Shown here piece after piece: positions 39,887 through 49,710 of a DNA stretch of 64,000 nt (its first letter is position 1; every line of letters starts with the position of its first letter). The translations under genes were made by a program, and so were the position numbers. The notes beneath the pieces are model-generated. The model worked only from the letters and a program-made list of their open reading frames with translations, was not told the DNA's origin and did no database searches. This DNA is from DRKI01 sp011051875 (GTDB lineage: Bacteria > Desulfobacterota > Desulfobulbia > Desulfobulbales > Desulfobulbaceae). Location of the stretch: positions 1 through 64,000 of the forward strand of contig JALXDL010000042.1 of assembly GCA_026990385.1 (NCBI GenBank). Reading direction: 5' to 3'.

Positions 39887-42775
39887 TCATTCCCCGGCCG
39901 GCCGGATGACGATCCTGGCCGCACGTTCTGTTTGCAGGTACCGGGCAGCGAGCCGACTGATCTCCGGCGCGGTGATGGCGGCAAAATCGCGCCTGATGGA
40001 GAGCGGCCACCGCAACTGGACCGGATGCCGGCTGGAGAGGGCAAGCACGGAATCCCGCCAGTAGCGGTTCTGCCGCATCATGTCCCTGATGGAGGTCAGG
40101 GTCGGTTTCAGGGCCCGCGAGAGTTCGTCCCTGTCCACGCCTTCCCCGGCCAGGCGGGCACCGGCCGCCCTGATCCTTGCCACAAGCTCTTCCGCATGGT
40201 CCGGCGCCACGGTCAGCATGGCGCGCAGGACGCCGTATCCCGGATCAACGCGGCTTGAACGGTTATAGACCACCGGCGAATAGGTGGCTCCCAGCTCCTC
40301 CCGGACCTCGCGCCGCAGCCGGTCCTCCAGTACCGAGGCCAGAACGTTGAGCCGCCTGGTCCTCGATATATCCCAGAAATCGGCCGTGGGCCAGGCGACC
40401 ACGATCAGGGCCTTGTCGATGGCGGTATGCACCGTGATATCGAGTTCCCGGCCGACCGGGAAGCCGATGGCCCTGCCTCGCGCCGACGGTGTCAGGTCCC
40501 GGCCGCCGGACCCGAAATATTTCCGGACCAGGTCGAGAACCGCGTCCGACGTCACATCACCGACCACTGTGATCTCAAGCTGTTGCCGCGTAAAGGCAGG
40601 CTGCAGCCAGTTCCTGACATCATCCAGGCCAAGACGCCGGAACTCCTGCCAGGGAGGCATGCCGTACCGGCTGTCGCCGCCGGCCAGAAACCGTTCCCCC
40701 CTGAGCTGGAGCATACCCTCGACAGAATTCCGCATCCGCGAATACGTCTGGGCATACCGTTCCATGGCCAGACGGTAGGCCTCGGGCCGAAAGGCAGGAT
40801 CGGCAAGATGGGCCTGGAGCAGCTGCAGCAACAGCTCCAGCTCTGTGTCCAGCCCCTTGCCGTTGAAAGCAAAGCTCTCCTCGCCCACCCGGAAATTCAG
40901 GCGGACGCTGGATCCGGCCAGGGCCCGGTCCAGCTGCTCCCTGGTCAGGCCGCCGACGCCGCTTTCGGCAACCACGCTCTCGGCAAGACGTGCCAGCCCT
41001 GGTTTCGGCTCTGTCAGCAGGCCTGAACCAAAATGCACCGCGACCAGGACCTCGCTCTTCCTGAAATCTGTCTGCTTGACATTGAGAACAAGACCGTTGT
41101 CCAGGGTGTAGATGTCCGCCCCGATTCCGGGCGGCCGCACATGCTCCTTCACCGCGGCCTCTTCTGCCGGCACCGGCAGATAGGGAAAACCGGGCCTGCT
41201 CTCTGCCACCCAGGGCGAGACAGGGAGGGCTGCCGCGGTGGCAAGGACCTTGCGGATCTCCTGTTCAGGAGGGAGTCGTCCGTTGCCTATCTTTGCTGTA
41301 CCGGCGACCATGACCAGCCGTCTCTTGTGATTCCAGAGCTCACGAAAGGCGTCGTTCACATCATCCAGGTCCATTTCGGCAAGCATCTGGCCGTAGATTT
41401 TCAATTCCTGCTGCGGAGACAGGGGGACCTCGCCGCTGTTGAGCTTCCTGATCAGCATGGCGGCAATCTTCCGGGAATCCCTGCTGTCGGCCGTACGGGC
41501 CTCCTTCTCCAGCTCGGCCATGATCTCCTTCCTGACCCGTACCAACTCATCTGCGGTGAAACCGTACTCCAGGGCCTGGCGCAAGGTGGTTTCCAGCAGG
41601 GTCAGGGCCTCCTGCCACCGGTCCCCATCAACCCTGCCCCCCAGGAAACAGTAGCCAAGGCGACGGACGAAGATGCCGCTATAGACCCGGGTCCGGGTCA
41701 GGGGGCTCTCCTTTTCCGTGACCAGGCGGGAGAGCCGGTTGTCCAGGATGGATGCGGCCACATATCGTGTCAACTGCCGCGCCTCCCAAGCCCTGGTGTC
41801 GGCCCGGGGTTCAGTGTTCCAGACCGTCTCCAGGGAGACCTCTGTATAGCCGAGGTCCGGTTCATGCAGATACAGGACGTCGGTTCCCTGCTCGGCCACC
41901 CGGCCGAAGGGCGGACAGACAGGCTGCACTGGTGCGGCCCGGAGTTTGCTGAAATGGCGTGCCAGGACCTTGCGGACAAGAACCGGGTCCGCGTCGCCGA
42001 CAACCACGACAATCATGTTGTCCGGCCGGTACCATGCGTCGTAATAGGCCCGCAGCCGGGCACTGTCAGCAGCCCGCAGACTCTCTTCCGTGCCGATGGG
42101 ATCCCGCACCGCCGCCCGGGTCCCGGCGAACTCGAACCGGAACCGCTTCTTTGCCACCCGGGTACCGGCGGAATCCCGGGCCCGCTTTTCCGCCAGAATG
42201 ACGCCCCGTTCCCGGTCCACCTCCTCTTCAAGGAGCAGGGCGCCGCGGGCATAGTCGGCCAGTACCAGCATGCCCTTGTCCAGGTCCTCCTCGCTGTTGC
42301 CCGGCAGCAGGAGGTTGTACACCGTCTCGTCATAGCCGGTGTGGGCGTTGCTGTCAGCACCGAACCCCATGCCCAGGGACTGGAAATACTTGACCAGGGT
42401 TCCGGGAGGGTAATGGGTGGTCCCGTTGAAGAGCATATGTTCCAGGAAATGGGCCAGACCACGCTGCTCGTCTGTCTCGTACAGGGAACCGGCCTGAACG
42501 TCAAGGTAGAGCGCCACCCTGCCCCTGGGCTCATGATTGGCCATGATCACGTAACGCAACCCATTGTCCAGGGTACCATGGACCAGGGCGGGATCGGGTC
42601 GCAGATCGGAGTGGTCCCAGGGCCAGCCGATGGTGATACAGGCGGGGGGCGATCCGGATGCTGCGGTCCGGCCGGTTTCCGGGCTCGCGGAACAGGGAAC
42701 CAGGAGCAGGCCGAGCAGGAGGATGGCCGGCATGATACCGGCATGGAGACGGACAACAAGAGAGGGATATTTCAT
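39887..42775 (-). CDS. M16 (insulinase/pitrilysin) family zinc protease
   Basis: A 962-aa exported protease. A signal peptide (about residues 1-30) is followed by two M16 halves. The inverted zinc motif is His109-F-L-Glu112-His113 (AHFLEHMLFNGT), with the third ligand Glu in VDRERGVILAEKRA. The inactive C-terminal half (from about residue 520) begins GADIYTLDNGLVLNVKQTDF. Such periplasmic proteases cut small proteins and peptides. Full length for a two-half M16 enzyme. It seems monocistronic; its 3' end meets the foldback element. Confidence 0.9.
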   Translation of the reverse strand: MKYPSLVVRLHAGIMPAILLLGLLLVPCSASPETGRTAASGSPPACITIGWPWDHSDLRPDPALVHGTLDNGLRYVIMANHEPRGRVALYLDVQAGSLYETDEQRGLAHFLEHMLFNGTTHYPPGTLVKYFQSLGMGFGADSNAHTGYDETVYNLLLPGNSEEDLDKGMLVLADYARGALLLEEEVDRERGVILAEKRARDSAGTRVAKKRFRFEFAGTRAAVRDPIGTEESLRAADSARLRAYYDAWYRPDNMIVVVVGDADPVLVRKVLARHFSKLRAAPVQPVCPPFGRVAEQGTDVLYLHEPDLGYTEVSLETVWNTEPRADTRAWEARQLTRYVAASILDNRLSRLVTEKESPLTRTRVYSGIFVRRLGYCFLGGRVDGDRWQEALTLLETTLRQALEYGFTADELVRVRKEIMAELEKEARTADSRDSRKIAAMLIRKLNSGEVPLSPQQELKIYGQMLAEMDLDDVNDAFRELWNHKRRLVMVAGTAKIGNGRLPPEQEIRKVLATAAALPVSPWVAESRPGFPYLPVPAEEAAVKEHVRPPGIGADIYTLDNGLVLNVKQTDFRKSEVLVAVHFGSGLLTEPKPGLARLAESVVAESGVGGLTREQLDRALAGSSVRLNFRVGEESFAFNGKGLDTELELLLQLLQAHLADPAFRPEAYRLAMERYAQTYSRMRNSVEGMLQLRGERFLAGGDSRYGMPPWQEFRRLGLDDVRNWLQPAFTRQQLEITVVGDVTSDAVLDLVRKYFGSGGRDLTPSARGRAIGFPVGRELDITVHTAIDKALIVVAWPTADFWDISRTRRLNVLASVLEDRLRREVREELGATYSPVVYNRSSRVDPGYGVLRAMLTVAPDHAEELVARIRAAGARLAGEGVDRDELSRALKPTLTSIRDMMRQNRYWRDSVLALSSRHPVQLRWPLSIRRDFAAITAPEISRLAARYLQTERAARIVIRPAGE

Positions 42776-42862
42776 TGTTCAATCCAGGAAACTGGTGTAG
42801 TAGAGAAGAAACGGCATGGCCGGAGCGGACAACCTGCCCCCGGCCCGCACAGAGGACCTGCA

Positions 42863-42962
42863 GCGAACCGGCACACCTGCACGGCGACGGGGCACCTGTG
42901 TCACCTCACGGCTTTGAGAATGTAAAAACAACGAGTTATCAAGTAGGGATCAGTTACTGCTC
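42863..42962 (+). repeat. Dispersed repeat family B, copy 1
   Basis: Runs GCGAACCGGCACACCTGC ... GGGGCACCTGTGTCACCT ... GGCTTTGAGAATGTAAAAAC ... GGGATCAGTTACTGCTC. The same block order occurs at 55974-56072 and 62166-62259. Confidence 0.75.
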
Positions 42963-43018
42963 TCTGTCGCAGGCAGAAACAGATCCAACCCTGTCTTCTC
43001 ATTATACGGTACAGACCA

Positions 43019-43846
43019 TTGGAACTGGCAGGAAAAAATGGACTGGTCCTCGGCGCTTCGAGGGGAATCGGCCTGGCCACCGCCCGCGCCCTTGCCGCCA
43101 GGGGGGTGCGCCTCGCCCTGACCTGGTACGACTGGCCCGAGGCCTCGAAAAGCATGCGCAACGAGTTTACGGCCATGGCGGGAGACCACCTGGTTGTGCG
43201 GGTGGACCTGCGCAGGCCGGCAGAGGTGCGGGGGCTTTTCGATCAAATAGCCGGGGAATTCAAAAACCTGCATATACTTATCAACAACATAGAACGGGGC
43301 GGCATGCCGGTGGTCCATGGCTCCTATCAGCGGGAGGTCAACCGGGACCAGTGGCAGCGGGAGATGGAAACAACGCTGCGGGCCAAGTGGCTGGTCTTTG
43401 AGCAGAGCCTGCCCCTGCTGCGGGCCGCCGGACAGGCCACGGTGATCAACATCTCCTCCATCGCGGGCATCGTCGGCAGAAGCGGTCCGGCCGGCCTGCT
43501 GTTCAGTGACGGCTATGCAGCGGCCAACCGGGGGGTCAGCTCCTTCACCGAGACATGGGCCCGCCTCGGCGCGCCGTCGATCCGGGTCAACGAGATCATG
43601 CTCGGCATCATCGATTCCAGGCACGGGCCCGGAACCAGGGGCTGGGACCTGTTGACCGCGACACAGAAAAAAGCCATCCTGGACCACACCCTTCTCGGCC
43701 GGACCGGAACCGTGCAGGAGGTGGTGCGGGCAATTCTCTTTCTTCTTGAAGATGCCGATTTCATGACCGGCTCGGTGATCCGGCTCGATGGAGGGTACGT
43801 TCTGGGAGCGGAACAGGTGCCGCCGATGCCGGAAGGCGTGGTCTGA
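43019..43846 (+). CDS. Divergent short-chain dehydrogenase/reductase
   Basis: A 275-aa SDR-fold protein. The cofactor loop GASRGIGLATARAL is intact and the NNAG motif is present as NNIE. The catalytic Ser is in NISSIAG, and the Tyr is in DGYAAANRG, where the essential Lys four residues later is replaced by Asn. A short insertion lies between Ser and Tyr. RLDGGYVLG near the end is typical. Without the Lys, normal SDR catalysis is doubtful. Start is TTG 43019 with no good ribosome-binding site, so the N-terminus may be slightly different. A family B repeat lies just upstream. Confidence 0.75.
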   Translation: MELAGKNGLVLGASRGIGLATARALAARGVRLALTWYDWPEASKSMRNEFTAMAGDHLVVRVDLRRPAEVRGLFDQIAGEFKNLHILINNIERGGMPVVHGSYQREVNRDQWQREMETTLRAKWLVFEQSLPLLRAAGQATVINISSIAGIVGRSGPAGLLFSDGYAAANRGVSSFTETWARLGAPSIRVNEIMLGIIDSRHGPGTRGWDLLTATQKKAILDHTLLGRTGTVQEVVRAILFLLEDADFMTGSVIRLDGGYVLGAEQVPPMPEGVV

Positions 43847-43961
43847 ACCGGCGCGGGGGAAAGGGGAACAGGGAAAGATGGGCGGCTGCCTCCGGTCGTC
43901 ACGGGCGGGAAGCCCGCTGCCGGAGGCAAGGCGTACCGGCGCGGAAACCGGACCCCAGGAA

Positions 43962-44216
43962 TCAGATATCCAGGGCCCACTCGGGAATACGGTGCATGAT
44001 GTAGTTGGCCACCACGTCCTTTTCCTCCTCCTTGCTGGCCGGTGCGGCATCCCTCAGCACCTCGTCAAAATCGAACCAGCAGATCTCCTTGTCGTCATGG
44101 TTGTAGACGGTGAGAATCCGGTGGTTGGGCCGCTTGACATCCTCTTCTTCCTGGATGGCAGCCACGATGCGCAAGGCTTCCTCGTAAGGCAGAAAACGAA
44201 CTTCTTCCTGGCTCAT
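43962..44216 (-). CDS. Conserved small protein of unknown function
   Basis: An 84-aa acidic protein from ATG 44216 with AGGAGG 6 nt upstream; in-frame sequence further upstream to 44357 is not supported. It begins MSQEEVRFLPYEEALRIVAA and includes RILTVYNHDDKEICWFDFDE. No domain recognised. It follows rpmB by 155 nt on the same strand. Confidence 0.7.
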   Translation of the reverse strand: MSQEEVRFLPYEEALRIVAAIQEEEDVKRPNHRILTVYNHDDKEICWFDFDEVLRDAAPASKEEEKDVVANYIMHRIPEWALDI

Positions 44217-44371
44217 TTTTTCCTCCTGACGATTGTTGTCTCGTGGTATCGGCCCTGTGGATCCGACCCGAACCATCCTCCGTGTCGGGGCGGAATCCGA
44301 CGGGCAGTCAACAAAAAAGGCGAGAAGACCAAGATCATCCCGCCCCTGCCTGGACAAATACGACTGACCGG

Positions 44372-44566
44372 TCAGGCCGGCTTGACAACAGCGCCTGAAC
44401 GGATACAGCGGGTACAGACTCGGATACGGACCGTCCGACCGCTGTCGGTGACGGTCCGGACCTTCTGCAGGTTCGGCAGCCAGCGGCGCCGGTTCTTGTT
44501 GTGGGCATGACTGACATTGTTGCCGGTCGCCGGTCCCTTGCCACAGATTTCACATACACGGGCCAT
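44372..44566 (-). CDS. rpmB: 50S ribosomal protein L28
   Basis: A 64-aa L28. It starts ARVCEICGKGPATGNNVSHAHNKN with the L28 signature, then RRWLPNLQKVRTV, and ends CTRCIRSGAVVKP. The CxxC pair at each end makes it the zinc-binding (C+) form of L28. GAGGAG lies 7 nt upstream. It has its own promoter at 44612-44640. Confidence 0.96.
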   Translation of the reverse strand: MARVCEICGKGPATGNNVSHAHNKNRRRWLPNLQKVRTVTDSGRTVRIRVCTRCIRSGAVVKPA

Positions 44567-44611
44567 GGTATCTACTCCTCATGAGAAAGGTTTGTTCGCT
44601 GTAAACACGAA

Positions 44612-44640
44612 ATGGTACCTTCGAGAGAGAAAAAATGCAA
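44612..44640 (-). promoter_or_regulatory. rpmB promoter
   Basis: On the minus strand TTGCAT, 17 nt, TACCAT, about 40 nt upstream of the rpmB start codon. No gene intervenes. Confidence 0.55.
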
Positions 44641-44970
44641 GATTTTTTACTTGGAAGAGCGGGCTATCCCCTTCTGCCTGCACCCTGTTGCGGAAAACAT
44701 GGAAAAACATGAAAAAAGAGCTGGACTATTCGATTTATTTATGATTAGATATAAGCTCAATTGATCTGACAATCTTCTGACCAGCCGTGCACATCCGGCA
44801 ATCTGTTTGCCCTGCCAGTGCCCCCGGCGGCCGGTTTCCGGGCCGCGTCCACCTGTCTACCTGAAACCCAGTACCCCGATCTCCCCTGATTCAGAAACAA
44901 AAATACCGTCTTTCCAGGATTCCTTTCCGGATCATCATGTCCTATAAGTGAATCACAAGGGAGTGAAACC

Positions 44971-45135
44971 GTGGAAACAAGTCGAAATACAACCTGCATG
45001 AAATCCGGTCTGCCTGTAACCACTCCCACGGTCTGTCTGATGTGCAAACGCTATTGCCCGAAGGCAGGGAGCCGTGGAAAACGTTACGCATCAACCCGAT
45101 CGCGCAAGGCCACCCGAAGAACACTTGTGCAATAG
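44971..45135 (+). CDS. Possible small basic Cys-containing protein
   Basis: A 54-codon frame from GTG 44971 with AAGGGAG 7 nt upstream. It encodes a basic peptide with VCLMCKRYCPK (C-x2-C-x3-C) and an Arg/Lys-rich tail. The ribosome-binding site and cysteine spacing are the only support. It may be chance. Confidence 0.3.
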   Translation: METSRNTTCMKSGLPVTTPTVCLMCKRYCPKAGSRGKRYASTRSRKATRRTLVQ

Positions 45136-45272
45136 AACTGGATCGACGACTTGCCACCACCGATTCAGTTCAGGGCCGCCGGAGGCAGGTCAATGTTGCC
45201 GACAGCATCCTCCTACCTTTTACCCTATGATGTCAGTGTGGCTTGTTTCCCGCTTCCTCTCTCCTCCTCCTG

Positions 45273-45308
45273 CTGCAACCCGGCACCTCCGCCGGGTTGC
45301 AGTTTTTT
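45273..45308 (+). terminator. Intrinsic terminator upstream of the sensor kinase gene
   Basis: CTGCAACCCGGC-ACCTCC-GCCGGGTTGCAG, a perfect 12-bp stem, followed by six T. It ends 64 nt before the kinase start codon and could end an upstream short transcript or act as an attenuator for the kinase gene. Confidence 0.85.
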
Positions 45309-45372
45309 GTGATACTGTTCAACCCGGATCACAAGCCTCCCCACCCTGTTCCCGCAACAGTCAGGCCCGGCC

Positions 45373-47709
45373 ATGTTGACCAGTTTACGCGGAAAGCTGA
45401 TATTTATCTTCATCATCCTTACCGTCTCCGTTGTCATCATCAGCAGCGGCTACGCCCGGTACAAACAGCGGCAGTTCGCCCTTGAACAGGCCCGCCAACG
45501 CGCCTTCATCGATATCCATCTCATCGCCTCCGACATCCAGTCTGTCCTGCGGTGGATCCGCCGGGATCTGCTCATGCTGCGCGACCTGCCCCTGCTGCGT
45601 GAGCTGCCTGCACTGGATGGCCGGGCCGACCGGATCAACGCGGAAGAGTTGCTGCTCAACATCGCCAGGCACCACCAGATCTTCGGACAGATCCTCCTGC
45701 TGGACCTCTCAGGACAGGAGAGGGTCCGCATCGACTGCGACCGGGATGCGACCTGTCATGTTCCGCCGCAGAACTCCGGGAACCAGCTCGACCGACCTTA
45801 CCTGCAGGCGGCACTGCAGCTGGATCCCGGCCGCATCCTGGTCTCGCCCATGGAGGCCGGCACGAACGGGGTGGAGGACAGCAGTTCACAGTTGCCGGCG
45901 CTGCTGTACGCAACCCCCGTGACAGACCGGGAAGGGAAAAAAACCGGTATCCTGGTCCTTTCCGTCTTTGGTTCCACCTTCCTTGACATCATCGCCAGGC
46001 AGGAGGACGAACTGCATGGCGGCGAGGTCTATTTCCTGCTGGACCGGGACGGGCACTATCTCTATCATCCCGACCAGGCGAGGACACCCGGCAGCAAGAG
46101 CGGAAGCGGCGCCTCCTTTTTCCGGGAAGAGCCGGAACTCGCCCAGTGGCTCAGGAACAACGAACGGGGGATTGTCATCCGCAAGAGCCGGCGGACCTAC
46201 AAAGAGACCCTGTTCGCCTTCCAACGCATCCACTTCAGTTCGCCCGCGGCCGGCGCCGCACTGGCCGACCGCGGGACCGGGGTGAACAGCCACTCCGGAA
46301 ATGGCGACTACTGGATACTGATGACCACCGTGGATGACGCCAACCTCCTGGTCGGCTTCCAGGAGTATGTCCGCTCGCTTCTCATCTTCACCCTGCTGCT
46401 GCTGATCATCTGCGTCATCACCGCGATCCTGGTGGCCTGGAACTGTTCCCGTCCCATTGTCTCCCTGGCCCGGGCGGCCAAGGAAATACAGCAGGGCAAT
46501 CTCTCGGCGCGGGCCGAGGTCTACTCCCGGGATGACATGGGCAAGTTCGCCCGCCTCTTCAACGAGATGGCGGACAAACTGGAGAAGACCATCCGCCGCC
46601 TGCAGCTTTCCGAGTCCAACTACCGGCAGATCTTCGAGAACTCCCGCGACTGCATATTTGTCACTGATACCCACTGCACCATCATCGACATCAACAAGGC
46701 CGGCATGAAACTACTCGGTCTCGATGAAACCAGCTCGCCGGACGAACTCTCCCTGACCTGTGCCAGCATCGAGCATGGCTTTGACCATGCCAATTCCATG
46801 ATCCTGGAAGAAATCCACCGCAAGGGCTATGTCAAGGATTTTGAAACCTACCTGCGGCGTCCGGACGGCTCCAGGCGCCACTGTACCATGACGGCCACGG
46901 CCCGCTATGATGAGAACGGCAACCTGGTCGGCTACGAGGGCATCCTGCGGGATATCACCGAGGTCAAGCGGCAGGAAGAGGCCCGGGCGGCCTTCCAGAA
47001 ACAGCTCCAGGAGGAGATTGTCCTGGCCGAAGAGCGCCAGCGACGCCATATCGGCCAGGTCCTGCACGAGGAGATGGCCCAGAACCTGGCCCTGGTCAAC
47101 CTCAAGATCCAGGAAGTGGAGGGACGGGCGGCCCAGGAATGCGGTGCTGTCAACAGCACGTGCAGAAAACTTGTCGAACAGCTGGGAGAAGCCCGCGACC
47201 TGATCAGCGTCATGATCCGCCAGATCCGGACCATGATCTTTGACCTCTACCCCACCGTGCTCGATGACCAGGGACTGGTTCCGGCCATGCTCTGGTATGC
47301 GGACAATTTCACCAAGCGGACCGGTGTCAAGGTATCGGTCTACGGCATTCCCGGATCACTGGGACTTTCCGAGTCACAGATGATCTACATGTTCAGGTCC
47401 TACAAGGAACTCCTCTACAATGCGTGGAAACATGCCGATGCCAAGGAGATCGTGGCCACGGTCAAGAAAAAAGACAACCATGTTCGCCTGACCGTGGATG
47501 ACGAGGGCCAGGGTTTTGATACCGGCCGACTGGAGGAAGCGGGCAGAGATCTCAACGGAATCGGTCTCATGAGCATCCGGCAGTGGACCACGGCCATGAA
47601 CGGAACCATCTCCATCGAATCGCAGCCCGGCAAGGGGACGCGGGTGGCCATCGACATTCCCATTGACACCGCAGGCAGGCCGACCGGCGCGGATGAGACA
47701 GGGGCCTGA
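45373..47709 (+). CDS. Membrane sensor histidine kinase, NarX/HisKA_3 type
   Basis: A 778-aa sensor. The N-terminal helix (about residues 8-25) and a second helix at about 335-358 (LLIFTLLLLIICVITAILVAW) enclose a periplasmic dCache-like domain. HAMP follows (about 360-412), then PAS (about 418-540). The HisKA_3 region starts EERQRRHIGQVLHEEMAQNL with phospho-acceptor His, and HATPase_c closes the protein (ELLYNAWKHADA, DDEGQGFD, GIGLMSIRQW). The NarL-type regulator encoded 318 nt downstream is the likely partner. The signal is unknown. No strong ribosome-binding site precedes ATG 45373. Confidence 0.9.
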   Translation: MLTSLRGKLIFIFIILTVSVVIISSGYARYKQRQFALEQARQRAFIDIHLIASDIQSVLRWIRRDLLMLRDLPLLRELPALDGRADRINAEELLLNIARHHQIFGQILLLDLSGQERVRIDCDRDATCHVPPQNSGNQLDRPYLQAALQLDPGRILVSPMEAGTNGVEDSSSQLPALLYATPVTDREGKKTGILVLSVFGSTFLDIIARQEDELHGGEVYFLLDRDGHYLYHPDQARTPGSKSGSGASFFREEPELAQWLRNNERGIVIRKSRRTYKETLFAFQRIHFSSPAAGAALADRGTGVNSHSGNGDYWILMTTVDDANLLVGFQEYVRSLLIFTLLLLIICVITAILVAWNCSRPIVSLARAAKEIQQGNLSARAEVYSRDDMGKFARLFNEMADKLEKTIRRLQLSESNYRQIFENSRDCIFVTDTHCTIIDINKAGMKLLGLDETSSPDELSLTCASIEHGFDHANSMILEEIHRKGYVKDFETYLRRPDGSRRHCTMTATARYDENGNLVGYEGILRDITEVKRQEEARAAFQKQLQEEIVLAEERQRRHIGQVLHEEMAQNLALVNLKIQEVEGRAAQECGAVNSTCRKLVEQLGEARDLISVMIRQIRTMIFDLYPTVLDDQGLVPAMLWYADNFTKRTGVKVSVYGIPGSLGLSESQMIYMFRSYKELLYNAWKHADAKEIVATVKKKDNHVRLTVDDEGQGFDTGRLEEAGRDLNGIGLMSIRQWTTAMNGTISIESQPGKGTRVAIDIPIDTAGRPTGADETGA

Positions 47710-47745
47710 CCGGCCCGCCGCCCCTGTCCCTCGAGCAAGCGGCCC

Positions 47746-47840
47746 CAGGGGTGCCACGGCTGTGCGTGACCGGACTTCACATCACACACCCCGTATAATA
47801 CCGGGAGGTTCGAGCGCGTGCAGATGGGGTGCTCTGGGAC
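47746..47840 (+). repeat. Dispersed repeat family A, copy 2
   Basis: CAGGGGTGCCACGGCTGTG ... GGACTTCACATCACACACCC ... CGTATAATACCGGGAGG ... TTCGAGCGCGTGCAGATGGG ... GTGCTCTGGGAC. It matches 22328-22420 (reverse) and 52221-52319. It sits between the kinase and its regulator gene. Confidence 0.78.
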
Positions 47841-48027
47841 TGCGTACTTTTTTTCTTGGCAAATCGGCGCCAATGATGCAGTGTCATGAGGACAGGGGCC
47901 GCCGGTTGCCGCCCCGTGCCGGCGGCGGGATACGGCAATCCGGAGAATCTCCCGAATCCGGGTCCCCGCAACGGTGGACCATGTTCACGATGGAGACCGG
48001 GACCATGAATCATGCGAGGTGTTGCGG

Positions 48028-48672
48028 ATGATCACTGTATTTCTTGCCGATGACCACCAGATGTTCAGGCAGGGGCTGCGGACCCTGCTGGCCTCGACCA
48101 GCGATATCGACGTCATCGGCGAGGCCAGCGATGGCCAGCAGTGCCTGCGCCAGATCGAGCAACTGCAGCCGGACGTTGCCGTGCTGGACATCGCCATGCC
48201 CGGGCTGAGCGGAATCGAGGTGACCAGGCGCCTGAAGAAAATAGCCCCCCGCACCGGGGCCATGATCCTGACCATGCACGCGGACTGCTACTATGCCGTG
48301 GAGTCTCTCAAGGCGGGCGCCCTGGGCTATATGCTCAAGGAGGAAAGCTTCGACATGCTGATCGATGCGATCCGCACCGTGGCCACGGGCAGGATGTTCA
48401 TCTCGCCCACCCTGGAGACGCCGGTACTGAAGGAATTCATTGGCGTGGCACGCCAGTCGGCCGATACCTCGGGCAACATCCTCACCGAGCGGGAACAGGA
48501 AATCCTGCAACTGGTCGCCGAGGGCATGACCAACCAGGAAATCGCGACCAAGCTCTCCATCTCCGTCTCCACGGTGGATACCCATCGCAAGAACATCATG
48601 GCCAAGCTGGACATCCACTCCGTGGCCGGCCTGGTCAAATACGCCATCCGCCACAAGATCGTCACCCTCTAG
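48028..48672 (+). CDS. NarL/LuxR-family response regulator
   Basis: A 214-aa regulator from ATG 48028 with GAGG 9 nt upstream. The receiver domain (about residues 1-120) has FLADDHQ, phospho-Asp in AVLDIAMPGLSG and the Lys in YMLKEE. The C-terminal LuxR HTH (about 148-210) is LTEREQEILQLVAEGMTNQE and STVDTHRKNIMAKL. It pairs with the upstream NarX-type kinase. Target genes unknown; resB and cytochrome genes lie downstream but no site is proposed. Confidence 0.92.
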   Translation: MITVFLADDHQMFRQGLRTLLASTSDIDVIGEASDGQQCLRQIEQLQPDVAVLDIAMPGLSGIEVTRRLKKIAPRTGAMILTMHADCYYAVESLKAGALGYMLKEESFDMLIDAIRTVATGRMFISPTLETPVLKEFIGVARQSADTSGNILTEREQEILQLVAEGMTNQEIATKLSISVSTVDTHRKNIMAKLDIHSVAGLVKYAIRHKIVTL

Positions 48673-49681
48673 CCCGCATATTTCACAGGCGATCTGCTGC
48701 AAGGCGAAAACACAAAACACCATGGCTGCTGCGTCACGGCGCAAAAAGGATTCCCCGACCCATTGCAATCATGTCTGCGGACCTTTTCGCCTTGTTCCGT
48801 GCATTCATGACATTTTCATACCTTTCGCGACGACCTTTAGGCAATACGCGGGCCTGCCGCGGGATCCGGCATCGCTGCAGCTTCCCCGGCCCGCTCCTGT
48901 CCCTGCCCGTAACCGCGCACGGCATACCCGGTTACCCCGGATCAATACAGGACCTGGAAGCGGTTGTGAAGATATGGGATTCCCCGGTTATTGGTCCTGT
49001 GACCAGTTTCACTCGATTAGGGTTGTCATTTACGCCAACCCTTATTAATATTAAATATTATTCACGTTCACGCAAAATACTCCTTGCCAACCCCCGGAGA
49101 GAAAAACCACTGCCCGTGAACGGCCGGGTCAGCGCGGGCACGATCTGCCCGGGGCAGGTGAACACGCTGCCCGCGGGGGAAGGTGACCTGCGAGGAGCCG
49201 CTGAAATGTTGTTTTTCAGGTTCCTGCATAGTATATAGATGGCCTGAATCCATCATCCTGCCGTGGCCGCACACCTTGCCAGGGCCATGGAGAAACGGAA
49301 ACCGTTCGCGGGGGTGCTGTCACCCCGGCATTGTCTCCAACCTGTAACCGGTTACAAGACAAGCCCCGGCAAGTCGTCACAGGGCAAGCCGTCACAGGCA
49401 CCCCGGTTCTGCGTCGCAAAACGGCCTGCGGTTCAAGCCGGGAAGGACACCGGGTTCCGGCTGTCTCCGATGCAGCCATGTTCCGGGGGCCCCGCCATGC
49501 AACCGTGGCGCTGACGGTACAGGGCTGACCGTGACTGACAGCGAAGGCACACCTGTCCGCACCGGCCCCTCCATGCGGGCAGACGTGACCGGGCAAAGCG
49601 CGGCTCCTGTGACAGCTGACGATCCGCCTGCATTGAGGACCGGCTGCCGGACGGATGGGCGCAGGATTCAGGTTAAATGTA
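48673..49681. other. Long intergenic region
   Basis: About 1 kb with no convincing gene on either strand. It includes an AT-rich block (49015-49075) and a perfect palindrome TGTAACCGGTTACA at 49343-49356 inside sequence resembling degenerate family A repeats. Rich in CCGG-type words. Confidence 0.5.
49343..49356. repeat. Palindrome TGTAACCGGTTACA
   Basis: A perfect 14-bp palindrome in the long gap upstream of resB. A partly matching version, GCAACCGGTTACA, adjoins family A copy 1 at about 22419-22431, and family B copies end in ATCGGTTAC. It may be part of the repeat elements or a binding site. Confidence 0.5.
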
Positions 49682-49710
49682 TTGACAGGGCCATGGCCGC
49701 GTGGTAGCTC
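49682..49710 (+). promoter_or_regulatory. Candidate resB promoter
   Basis: TTGACA, 17 nt, TAGCTC. The -35 is perfect, the -10 weak. The spacer GGGCCATGGCCGCGTGG resembles that of the cytochrome c3 promoter (AGGCCCATGGAACGCGT), suggesting a duplicated promoter module. Confidence 0.5.

Larger units (their letters stand above)
44641..45372. other. Intergenic region with possible small gene and terminator
   Basis: Seven hundred bases with no clear large gene. An AT-rich part lies at 44690-44760. A possible small open frame (44971-45135) and a good intrinsic terminator (45273-45308) suggest that a short transcript may be made here. I recognise no known RNA family. Confidence 0.35.
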
